Positions 42,153 to 49,741 of a stretch of 64,000 bases of DNA are shown one piece after another. The notes beneath the pieces were generated by a model. The model ran no database searches and was not told where the DNA came from. It was given only the letters and a program-made list of their open reading frames with translations. Position numbers and translations under genes: made by a program. Each line of letters starts with the position of its first letter. The first letter of the stretch is position 1. Source of the stretch: JALZHR01 sp036388475 (GTDB taxonomy: Bacteria > Acidobacteriota > Blastocatellia > Pyrinomonadales > Pyrinomonadaceae); contig DASVRT010000031.1 of NCBI GenBank assembly GCA_036388475.1, forward strand, positions 18,017 through 82,016. Reading direction: 5' to 3'.

Positions 42153-42884
42153 TTAAAATCTTCGCGGCGCGCTCGGTTCGACGACGCCTTTTTTTTCCGC
42201 CTCTTCGCAAAACGCTTTCGGCAATAAACCGCACGGTTTCACGAATGCGATTGCCGCGTTAATTCCGACCGCCGACAGGAAAATCGCCAATCCGATTGAG
42301 CCGTAAAGCGCCATTTTCTGCGCCCGTTCGCCAATCAAAATTCCCCAATCGAGCGCAAACAGCCAAAAGCCGTAAGCCAGATGCCACGCCGTCGCGACCA
42401 CGCCGAGAATATAAAAAATTAAAACGGCGATGTTTTGAAATTCGGCTTTGACGATATTAAAAGCCTGGTCGGCATTTCCCGCCACCGGATTGCCGTATGA
42501 TTCCAAGCCCGGAATCAGCCCGAAACGCAAGTTTAAAATATGAAACAATAAAAAGAAGAACAGAAAAATGCCCGTCACGCGCTGGAAAACGTAAAACCAG
42601 TTGCGCCCGTAACCGTAATTGCCGACATTGGCGCGCGCTTCCGCCGAGATGAAAACGCCGTAAACCGAGTGAAACAAAAGCGGCAGAAAAATGCCGCCGA
42701 CTTCGATAAACAATAGATACGGAATATGGTGAATATCGGCGACCGCGTCGTTAAAAACTTTCGCCCCGCTCATCGCCTTCGAGTTCGTAAACAGGTGAAC
42801 GAAAAAGAACGCCCCCAAAGGCACAATGCCGGTCAATTGGTGCAGCTTTCTTAAAATGAAAGTCCTGCTGATTTTGATAGCCAT
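42153..42884 (-). CDS. sdhC: Succinate dehydrogenase cytochrome b subunit
   Basis: A 243-residue membrane subunit from the ATG at 42884, preceded by GAGG. A frame extending to 42974 adds 30 residues of no family character. Five hydrophobic helices are visible. Candidate haem b ligands are histidines in HQLTGIVPLGAFFFVHLFTNS, RVTGIFLFFFLLFHIL and TAWHLAYGFWLF. This is the single-subunit anchor of the B. subtilis/Bacteroidota type, with no SdhD. It is the first gene of sdhCAB and is divergent from the LysR gene. Confidence 0.92.
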   Translation of the reverse strand: MAIKISRTFILRKLHQLTGIVPLGAFFFVHLFTNSKAMSGAKVFNDAVADIHHIPYLLFIEVGGIFLPLLFHSVYGVFISAEARANVGNYGYGRNWFYVFQRVTGIFLFFFLLFHILNLRFGLIPGLESYGNPVAGNADQAFNIVKAEFQNIAVLIFYILGVVATAWHLAYGFWLFALDWGILIGERAQKMALYGSIGLAIFLSAVGINAAIAFVKPCGLLPKAFCEEAEKKGVVEPSAPRRF

Positions 42885-43053
42885 TTCCCAAGCCTCGATA
42901 AATTTGAATCGCGAATATTGCTGCGTGTCTCTAAATTTTAGATTCTGAAACGCAAATCGGCAATCCGCAATCACATATTTATCATCATATGATTTTCGAT
43001 TAATAAGATAAAATGAATTCTCTTGCAGAAATTATGTAGAAAAACTTATTATT

Positions 43054-43081
43054 ACATCGAACATCGAACATTGAACATTTA
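43054..43081. repeat. Heptamer repeat in the sdhC-lysR interval
   Basis: ACATCGA ACATCGA ACATTGA ACATTTA occupies the middle of the divergent promoter region. Confidence 0.8.
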
Positions 43082-43109
43082 TCAATTATCTGAGGCGCAG
43101 AATTCTTTT

Positions 43110-43144
43110 GATAAATGATAAATGGTAAATGGTAAATGAAAAAT
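43110..43144 (+). repeat. Heptamer repeat running into the LysR start codon
   Basis: GATAAAT GATAAAT GGTAAAT GGTAAAT GAAAAAT ends within the ATG of the LysR gene at 43143. Each unit junction creates an ATG, so a ladder of ATGs 7 or 8 bases apart leads to the true start. The one in the LysR frame (43122) meets a TGA at 43137. Confidence 0.85.
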
Positions 43145-44039
43145 GCATATAGAAACCTTGAAAGTATTTTGCGACCTCGTCGATACGCAGAGCTTTTCGC
43201 TGGCGGCGGAGCGCAATTTTGTTACTCAATCGGCGGTCAGCCAGCAGATTCGCTCGCTCGAAGACCGCTTTAAGCGTCGTCTGCTGGAGCGCGTGCGCGG
43301 GCGGCGCGAAGTTCGCCTGACGACGGCGGGCGAAGTTTTTTATCGCGAATCGAAAACCGTTCTGGCGGCTTATGACCAGCTTCAGGAAAGTATGCGCGGG
43401 CTGGTCGGCACGATTAGCGGAACCGTGAAAGTCGCCACCGTTTACAGCGTCGGGCTGCACGAATTGCCGGTCAAAGTGCGCGATTTTATGTCGAAATTTC
43501 CTTCGGCGAAGATTGATTTGGAATATTCGCGGACGACGCGCGTGGTGCGCGACGTGCTGAGCGGCATTGTCGAATTGGGCGTTGTCGCTTTTCCCGAACC
43601 GCGGCGCGGCTTGACGATTACGCAGATGCAGAGCGACCGTCTGGTTTTGATTTGCCCGCCCGACCACGAATTTGCCGAGCGCGAGCAGATTAAATCGAAA
43701 GAGCTGAAAGGGCGCGATTTCGTCCTTTTCGAGCGCGACGTGCCGACGCGCAAGGCGACCGACAAAATCTTAAAATCCTACGGCGTCGAGGTTCGCAAAG
43801 CCGCCGAATTCGATAATATCGAGACGATTAAGCGCGCCGTCGAAGTCGGCTTCGGCTTGGCAATCGTCCCGCAGCCGTCGGTGATGGACGAGGAAAAAAA
43901 CAAACAGTTAGCCGTCATCCAACTCGCGGAAAAAGAATGGGTTCGCCCGGTCGGCGTGATTTACCGCAGCGACCGGCAGCTTTCGATTGCGGCGAAAAAA
44001 TTCGTCCAGCTTCTGGAAAACGGCTTGCTGAAAACTTAA
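43143..44039 (+). CDS. LysR-family transcriptional regulator
   Basis: A 298-residue regulator. The N-terminal winged helix (MHIETLKVFCDLVDTQSFSL to VTQSAVSQQIRSLEDRF, residues 1-45) is followed by the usual linker helix and a LysR substrate-binding domain. It resembles the CysB/Cbl-like branch loosely. It is divergent from sdhCAB with a 258-base shared interval, so regulation of succinate dehydrogenase or itself is plausible. The start codon lies inside a heptamer repeat and there is no standard ribosome-binding site. Confidence 0.93.
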   Translation: MHIETLKVFCDLVDTQSFSLAAERNFVTQSAVSQQIRSLEDRFKRRLLERVRGRREVRLTTAGEVFYRESKTVLAAYDQLQESMRGLVGTISGTVKVATVYSVGLHELPVKVRDFMSKFPSAKIDLEYSRTTRVVRDVLSGIVELGVVAFPEPRRGLTITQMQSDRLVLICPPDHEFAEREQIKSKELKGRDFVLFERDVPTRKATDKILKSYGVEVRKAAEFDNIETIKRAVEVGFGLAIVPQPSVMDEEKNKQLAVIQLAEKEWVRPVGVIYRSDRQLSIAAKKFVQLLENGLLKT

Positions 44040-44040
44040 A

Positions 44041-44160
44041 ACGTCTGAAATGACGCGGGCACGTCTGTTTTATATACGACAACTTCGGAAAAGAGTCGAT
44101 AACGCCTCAAAAGACGAGAAATCGTTCCTAAAAGAGAGGAAATCGTCCGAATTCGGACGA
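44041..44160. repeat. Degenerate 19-21 bp tandem array ending in a palindrome
   Basis: Units beginning ACGTCTG, ACGTCTG, ACTTCGG, ACGCCTC, ATCGTTC and ATCGTCC start at 44041, 44061, 44082, 44102, 44121 and 44142. Several have a complementary GACG/GACGA end. It begins directly at the end of the LysR gene. Similarity is lower than in the other arrays. Confidence 0.55.
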
Positions 44161-44184
44161 TTTCCTCTCTTTTAGGAATGATTT
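44119..44184. terminator. Very long perfect palindrome (33-bp arms)
   Basis: The arms are centred on GAATTC at 44149-44154 and pair at all positions except one G-T. A short T-run follows. It probably ends the LysR transcript but is much longer than needed for termination. Confidence 0.8.
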
Positions 44185-44225
44185 GACCTTTTTTATATCG
44201 AAATAAAACATAAAATCGGTCGCGT

Positions 44226-44257
44226 TTGACATTATCAAAAGATGGATTGATTATAAT
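44226..44257 (+). promoter_or_regulatory. Possible sigma-70 promoter of the M36 protease
   Basis: TTGACA (44226-44231) and TATAAT (44252-44257) are perfect hexamers but 20 bases apart. A second TATAAT lies at 44265-44270. Either box could serve the ATG at 44351. Confidence 0.4.
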
Positions 44258-44350
44258 GCCTGCGTATAATTGAAAGTAGTTTCGCGTCTTCATTTTTTTG
44301 CGTTGCCTGCAAAGCCTTCAAAATTGTTTTTGAATCCGGAAGGAATTTTT

Positions 44351-47300
44351 ATGAAAAAAGCATTTCCGTTTTTTATTTTATTTATCTCGGCTTGCGCCGT
44401 TTTTCTGTTTTGGCAATCTTCTCTGCCGGTTGAATCCGCCGTCCAAATCGAGCAGTTGACAGACTTGTCGAATTACGACATTCGCACCGCGAAAAGCAAA
44501 GCGGCGCAGACGGCTTTGATAAATTTCCGGCGCGCATCCGGTTTCGAGGCGTTTTTAAAGGAAGCGGAAAGACAAAAAACGAGTGCTGCCGAAGCCGAGT
44601 TGCGGCAGCGCGTTCCGTTTTTGAAAATCGAATACGGCGAGCGATTGCAGATTCCCGAAATCATCACGCCCGACGCCGCGCGCAGAAACGGCGAATGGCT
44701 GAGCGCGCCGAGCGAGGCGAAGCGCGCCGATATTTTACGCGCTTTCATCAAACAAAACTCCGCGCTTTTCGGACTCGACGAGCAGCAGGTAAACGCTCTG
44801 AAAACGGCGGCGGATTATGCGCACGGCAATCTTTCTTTCGCGCATCTCGAACAGGAAGTCAACGGCTTGCGGGTCTTTCAGGGCGAAATCAAAGCCGCTT
44901 TCACCGAGCGCGGCGAAATCGCGCGGGTCGTCAACAATCTCGCGCCGTCGCTCGATTACCGAAATCTTTCGACCGACGCGGCAATCAGCGCCGAGCGCGC
45001 CGTCGGCGAAGCGGCAAAATCCATCGGCGTCCGGATTAATGAAAATGACGTGAGGCGCGCCGAATCAGTCGCCGGCGATAAAAAAATTCGCTTCGAACGC
45101 GGGCAGTTTGCCGGCGCGACCGAGGCGGAAAAAATTTATTTTCCCGTCGAGACCGGCGCGGCGCGGCTGGCGTGGCAGATTCTTTTGTGGCGGGAAACGG
45201 ACGCTTTTTACGTTATCGTCGATGCGCAGGACAGGACGCTTTTGTGGCGCAAAAACATTACCGAATATCAAACGCAGGCGGCAACTTATAATGTTTACGG
45301 CAACGCGACGAGTATGATGAAAACCGCCGACAGCCCGACGGCTTTTACGCCCGGCTGCGCGACGCCGAATCCCTGTCCCGAGCCGCCGATTATCAACCGT
45401 CAGAGCTTTACCCTTATCGGCAACGAATTTCCCAATGCTTTCAATAATCTCGGCTGGATTCCCGACGGCGAAAACCGAACCATCGGCAATAACGCCGAAG
45501 CCGGAATCGACCGGCAAGCGCCGAACGGCGTGGACGATAACGGCTGGGCTTTCGGCAATCCGAATCGCAATTTTGTTTACAATTACAATCCCGCGCCCGG
45601 AAATCCGCCGCCGGGCGAAGAGCCGCTGCCGCCGGTGCAGACTTATCCGCCGTCAGCTTTTCAGCAAGGCTCGATAACCAACGCTTTTTACGCGGTTAAC
45701 CGCTATCACGACGAGTTGTATCGACTCGGCTTTAACGAAGCGGCGCGAAATTTTCAAACCGATAATTTCGGGCGCGGCGGCGTCGGAAACGACAGCATTT
45801 CGGTCGAGCTTCAGGACGGCTCAGGGACGACCAACGCGAATTTTACGACGCCGGCGGACGGCGGGCGCGGGCGTCTCCAGTTATACGTCTGGACGAATCC
45901 GACGCCCGACCGCGACGGCGCGCTGGACAACCAGATGATTGTCCACGAATTAACGCACGGGCTGTCGAATCGCCTGCACGGAAACGCCGCCGGCTTGAGC
46001 GGTAATATGGCGCGCGGAATGGGCGAAGGCTGGTCGGATTTTTATTCGCTGGCGCTTTTGTCCGAGCAGTCCGACAATCTTTTCGGAACTTATTCGATTA
46101 ACGGCTATCTGGCGTTCGGGCAGAATAACGCGCCGTATTATTACGGCTTGCGCCGGTTTCCGATAGCGCTCAAACAAGCGACGGGAGCGAACGGTTTGCC
46201 GCACAATCCAGTAACTTTCGCGAATATCAACGCGGGAAACTGCGCCAATTATCCGAGCGCGTTTCCGCCGAATCCGACTGTCGCCGGAAACTGCGACCAG
46301 GCGTTCAGTATCGGCGAGCTTTGGACGCTCGCTCTCTGGGAAGTGCGCGGGCAGCTTATCCTAAGACACGGCGCGAACGACGGAAATCGCCGCGCTTTGC
46401 AATACGTGACCGACGCTATGAAGATTGCGCCCGTTAATCCGACTCTGCTTCAGGAACGCGATGCGATTATTATCGCCGCGCAGATACGCGACCCGAACGA
46501 CGTCGGGGCGGTCTGGCGCGGGTTTGCGATTCGCGGTCTGGGTTTGGGCGCGAGCATTCAGAATGCCGGAACCGGCGCAAATAATACTGTCGTGACCGAA
46601 GCCTTTAATATACCGGGGCAGTATAGCAGCGTCCGCGCCGATTTTGACGGCGACGGCAAAACCGACGTTTCCGTTTACCGCACATTCGAAGGCATCTGGT
46701 ATGTGAACCGCTCGACCAACGGATTTACGGCGACCCAGTGGGGACTCGAACACGATGTTTTAGCGCCGGGCGATTTCGATGGCGACGGCATCACCGATTT
46801 ATCCGTTTTTCGCGCTTCAAACGAGGTCGGCGTGCCGGATTTTTATATTCTGAATAGCTCCAATTCCACTTTCTCGTTCGTTTCGTTCGGCGATGTCCTC
46901 GACATACCGATAATCGAAGACTATGACGGCGACGGCAAATCGGACGTGGCGGTTTATCGCTGGAACACTACCAGTTTTTACGTTTTGAAAAGCACCGGCG
47001 GATTTCAGACCGTTCAGGTCGGAATGGGCGTGCCGACGGGCAACTCGACGCCGGTCGCCGGCGATTTCGACGGCGACGGCAAAGCCGATTTCACCTACAC
47101 GGTTTCCAACCCGACCAGCGGCATCCAATGGTCTATCCGGAAATCGACCAATAACTACAATTCGCAGTTTTTCGTTTTCGGTCTGGGAACGGACGAGATG
47201 GTCGTGGCGGATTACGACGGCGACGGCGCGGACGATATGGCTGTCTTTCGCCCGTCGAACGGTTTCTGGTATATCCGCCGCAGCTCGGGCGGCGACAGCT

Positions 47301-47485
47301 ACATTCAGTTCGGCGCGAACGGCGACGTGCCCGCGCCGGGCGATTTCGACGGCGACGGCAAAGCCGACCTCGCGGTTTTCCGGCACGGAACGTGGTATCT
47401 GAATCAATCGAGCGCCGGATTTACGGGCGGACAGTTCGGCATCAGCGGCGATATTCCGATTCCGAAAGCTTATCTGCCGAAATAA
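44351..47485 (+). CDS. Secreted M36 (fungalysin-type) metallopeptidase with FG-GAP repeats
   Basis: A 1044-residue exported protease from the ATG at 44351, which has GGAAGGAA upstream; the frame is open 81 bases further. A signal peptide (about 1-32) is followed by an FTP-like propeptide (FAHLEQEVNGLRVFQGEIKA near 165). The zinc motif HELTH is at 532-536 and continues GLSNRLHG as in fungalysins; the third ligand is likely in the GMGEGWSDFYSL segment. The last 290 residues or so carry six DxDGDG calcium-binding FG-GAP/VCBS motifs. It probably degrades extracellular protein. Confidence 0.93.
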   Translation: MKKAFPFFILFISACAVFLFWQSSLPVESAVQIEQLTDLSNYDIRTAKSKAAQTALINFRRASGFEAFLKEAERQKTSAAEAELRQRVPFLKIEYGERLQIPEIITPDAARRNGEWLSAPSEAKRADILRAFIKQNSALFGLDEQQVNALKTAADYAHGNLSFAHLEQEVNGLRVFQGEIKAAFTERGEIARVVNNLAPSLDYRNLSTDAAISAERAVGEAAKSIGVRINENDVRRAESVAGDKKIRFERGQFAGATEAEKIYFPVETGAARLAWQILLWRETDAFYVIVDAQDRTLLWRKNITEYQTQAATYNVYGNATSMMKTADSPTAFTPGCATPNPCPEPPIINRQSFTLIGNEFPNAFNNLGWIPDGENRTIGNNAEAGIDRQAPNGVDDNGWAFGNPNRNFVYNYNPAPGNPPPGEEPLPPVQTYPPSAFQQGSITNAFYAVNRYHDELYRLGFNEAARNFQTDNFGRGGVGNDSISVELQDGSGTTNANFTTPADGGRGRLQLYVWTNPTPDRDGALDNQMIVHELTHGLSNRLHGNAAGLSGNMARGMGEGWSDFYSLALLSEQSDNLFGTYSINGYLAFGQNNAPYYYGLRRFPIALKQATGANGLPHNPVTFANINAGNCANYPSAFPPNPTVAGNCDQAFSIGELWTLALWEVRGQLILRHGANDGNRRALQYVTDAMKIAPVNPTLLQERDAIIIAAQIRDPNDVGAVWRGFAIRGLGLGASIQNAGTGANNTVVTEAFNIPGQYSSVRADFDGDGKTDVSVYRTFEGIWYVNRSTNGFTATQWGLEHDVLAPGDFDGDGITDLSVFRASNEVGVPDFYILNSSNSTFSFVSFGDVLDIPIIEDYDGDGKSDVAVYRWNTTSFYVLKSTGGFQTVQVGMGVPTGNSTPVAGDFDGDGKADFTYTVSNPTSGIQWSIRKSTNNYNSQFFVFGLGTDEMVVADYDGDGADDMAVFRPSNGFWYIRRSSGGDSYIQFGANGDVPAPGDFDGDGKADLAVFRHGTWYLNQSSAGFTGGQFGISGDIPIPKAYLPK

Positions 47486-47585
47486 AAGAAGAATGTACGA
47501 TGAATTGCGGCTTCAGCGTATCGAATTCATCGTTCGCGCGTCTCTTTCGGCGGAAATTTTTGCAGCTCGTCGTCACTAACCTGCA

Positions 47586-47942
47586 TTTTGCCGGAAACTT
47601 TTTATGTTTTGCCGAAAACAAAACGTATTTTGTCGCCGCCAAATTGCGTTTTGGCGGCAACTTTCTGCATTTAACCGGAAACTTTTTGCGTTTTGGCGGC
47701 GACAAATTGCAACTTGGCGGCGACAAAACGCAATTTGGCGGCGACAAAACGCAATTTGGCGGCGACAAAACGCAATTTGGTGGCGACAAATTGCAATTTG
47801 GTGGCGCCAAAACGTAATTTGGCGGAAACTTTTTACGATTTGGCGGCGACAAATTGCGATTTGGCGGAAACTTTTTGCGATTTGGCGGTGACTTTTTGTA
47901 TTTTGGCGGCGGTAAGACGTAATTTGGCGGCGACTAAATGCC
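47586..47942. repeat. Exact 21-bp tandem array, 17 units without indels
   Basis: Units start at 47586, 47607, 47628 and every 21 bases to 47922. The consensus core is TTTGGCGGCGACAAAA followed by CGCA or TTGCR. Flanking units vary (GGCGGAAACTTTTTGCG is a recurring variant) while the central five are almost identical. Because 21 is a multiple of three, several frames on both strands stay open; these give heptapeptide repeats with no start signal or homologue and I do not call them genes. The rest of the gap 47486-48147 holds only the terminator at 48086. Confidence 0.95.
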
Positions 47943-48085
47943 TTTGAACAGCTTCCGAAGGCGAAAATTATTTGTCAGGCTCGGAAAAAATCAAATTGCT
48001 TTGACTGGAATCCGGCTTTGCCCCAAATGAATAGAGTTTTTACTTTTCACTAAAAGAGCGTTTCCGCTTTTCGGGCTTCAAACTT

Positions 48086-48127
48086 AAATAAAAGAGGCGA
48101 GAAATGTGATTCTCGCCTCTTTTATTT
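48086..48127. terminator. Bidirectional intrinsic terminator
   Basis: A 17-bp perfect stem (AAATAAAAGAGGCGAGA and complement) with an 8-base loop lies just downstream of the minus-strand 48148 gene. Confidence 0.9.
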
Positions 48128-48147
48128 ATTCACGTTAGTTCTTAACG

Positions 48148-49047
48148 TCATTCCTGGCTGACAAAATCCGCGTTGCCGACGCTGTCCTGCACGTCGATGA
48201 CGCGGCTCGACGGGTTGAAGGTATATGTCTTTGAAGAAACCGTGACGACATACGTCAGACCGGCGGCGATGCCCTCGAAGCTGTAATAACCGAACGGGCT
48301 GGTGCGCGCGTAAATCGGTTCCGACAGGCTGCCGCCGTTGATGGAAACGACCACGCCGCCGATTCCGTAGCCGCGCGCGTTCGTCACGCGCCCGCCGACC
48401 GTCACCGTCGCGGCTGAGACGCTCGATGCCTGCACCTGAAAGTTGTCGATTCTGAGTGTTCCGGCGGCGCCCGTGCCGCCCGAGCCGAGTAGTCTGAAAT
48501 ACACGGTCGGCTGATTTTCGATGGCGGGAACGGCGCTCAAATCGATATTAAAGGCGGCGAATACGCCGTTGCCCGGATTAACGGTTTGAAAAGTGGTAAA
48601 AGTCGTTCCGTTCGTACTGTATTGAACGTCGAGATTGATCGGACCGGTTCCGCTTCTTTGCGACTGGAAAAACAGCATATAATCCATAAAGCTGCCGACG
48701 CCGCTTAATTGAAACTGGAAGAAATTCGACGAGGCTGCCGCAAAGCTGGTGAGACTGACCGATTGATTAGCCGCATTAGCCACAAATGCCGGCGGAGCGG
48801 TCGCCGCCGTTCCCGCCGGAGTCGTGCAGGTTCCGCCGCCGGTTCCGCCGGTCGTGAATGTTGACGTCACGCCCGCCGCCGTCATCAGCGGTGCAGCGGT
48901 GCACGGCGTTCCGGCAACGGCAGATGCAAAATCATAATTGACGAGCACCGTCTGCGCTTGCGCGTTCAATAAAAAAATCGCCGCTACAAATGAAAATAAA
49001 ATCATTGATCGACGAACTGTTTTGACAAGTTGATTAATAGTTTTCAT
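48148..49047 (-). CDS. Secreted protein with C-terminal CarboxypepD-reg-like domain
   Basis: A 299-residue exported protein. The signal peptide spans about residues 1-31 (ending LLNAQAQ). Residues about 32-205 form a beta-sandwich (FQFQLSGVGSFMDYMLFFQSQ and TVYFRLLGSGG), carbohydrate-binding-like in style. Residues about 215-299 form a carboxypeptidase-regulatory-like module (VGGRVTNARGYGIGGVVVSI, then SPFGYYSFEGI), ending with PSSRVIDVQDSVGNADF. The C-terminal module resembles that of the 25420 protein and may be a surface or sorting domain. No enzyme motif is visible. Confidence 0.8.
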   Translation of the reverse strand: MKTINQLVKTVRRSMILFSFVAAIFLLNAQAQTVLVNYDFASAVAGTPCTAAPLMTAAGVTSTFTTGGTGGGTCTTPAGTAATAPPAFVANAANQSVSLTSFAAASSNFFQFQLSGVGSFMDYMLFFQSQRSGTGPINLDVQYSTNGTTFTTFQTVNPGNGVFAAFNIDLSAVPAIENQPTVYFRLLGSGGTGAAGTLRIDNFQVQASSVSAATVTVGGRVTNARGYGIGGVVVSINGGSLSEPIYARTSPFGYYSFEGIAAGLTYVVTVSSKTYTFNPSSRVIDVQDSVGNADFVSQE

Positions 49048-49258
49048 ATTCCCCTCTTTCGAAACTAATATTTTAATCTAAAGCTTTAGAAAAAATTGCG
49101 ATGCCGGTTTTTAAAGTATACGGAGATTATAGTAAACAATCGGTTTAATAACAACTATTTTTTCCGAAGCGGCAGATTTATAAAGGCGCAAATAAAAACG
49201 AATCGCAGCTGAATTTACCAGACTCCGATTCGGATTGATTTATAAAAATTTATTAGCG

Positions 49259-49654
49259 TTATCTTCCGGCTAACTGCAAACGCGCCTGCGCCCGTTCGAG
49301 CTTTTCCTTTTCAATCTGGAAATCCGTTTCCGAGCCTGACCACGCGCCGAGAGCTTTTTCGGTCGCCTCGCGCTCGGAACGCGCCGCCTCGATGTCGATT
49401 TCGGCGGCAGTCTCCGCCACGTCGGCTAAAACCGAAACCTTGTCGGTGCTGATTTCGACGAATCCGCCGGAAACGACTAATCTCTCGGTCGCTGCGCCGC
49501 GCGTGTAAGCCAGGATGCCCGGCTTGAGCGCGGAAATCAGCGGCGCGTGATTCGGCAAAATACCGATTTCGCCATTCGCGCCCGGCACCGTCACCGCATC
49601 GACCGTTTCATCAACGACCTTTTTTTCAGGAGTAACAATTTCTAATCTCAACAT
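49259..49654 (-). CDS. atpC: F-type ATP synthase epsilon subunit
   Basis: A 131-residue central-stalk subunit. The beta-sandwich start MLRLEIVTPEKKVVDETVD and PGANGEIGILPNHAPLISAL (about 24-43) are characteristic, followed by the C-terminal helical hairpin. It couples proton flow with rotation and can inhibit ATP hydrolysis. It follows atpD on the minus strand with an 87-base spacer filled by a heptamer hairpin. Confidence 0.95.
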   Translation of the reverse strand: MLRLEIVTPEKKVVDETVDAVTVPGANGEIGILPNHAPLISALKPGILAYTRGAATERLVVSGGFVEISTDKVSVLADVAETAAEIDIEAARSEREATEKALGAWSGSETDFQIEKEKLERAQARLQLAGR

Positions 49655-49660
49655 AAATTA

Positions 49661-49736
49661 AGTGCTGAGTGCTGAGTGCGGAGTGCTGAGTTTAAGAAAA
49701 ATTACTTTTCACTCAGCACTCAGCACTCAGCACTCT
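49661..49736. repeat. Heptamer hairpin between atpD and atpC
   Basis: AGTGCTG AGTGCTG AGTGCGG AGTGCTG (49661-49688) faces three CACTCAG-type heptamers (49710-49736). The arms pair almost completely. It occupies nearly the whole atpD-atpC spacer. Confidence 0.9.
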
Positions 49737-49741
49737 AAAAA

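Noticed and set aside
47649..47900. Tandem sigma-54 sites (TGGCGGCGACAAATTGC) in the 21-bp array
   Set aside because: The G-to-G spacing is 14, not 12, so the match is not functional.
47392..47947. Overlapping open frames encoding FGGDKTQ, WRRQNAI or NLAATKR heptapeptide repeats (and LSPPNCV on the minus strand)
   Set aside because: They are open because the DNA unit is 21 bases with no stop in most frames. None has a ribosome-binding site or a non-repeat domain, and one begins inside the M36 gene.
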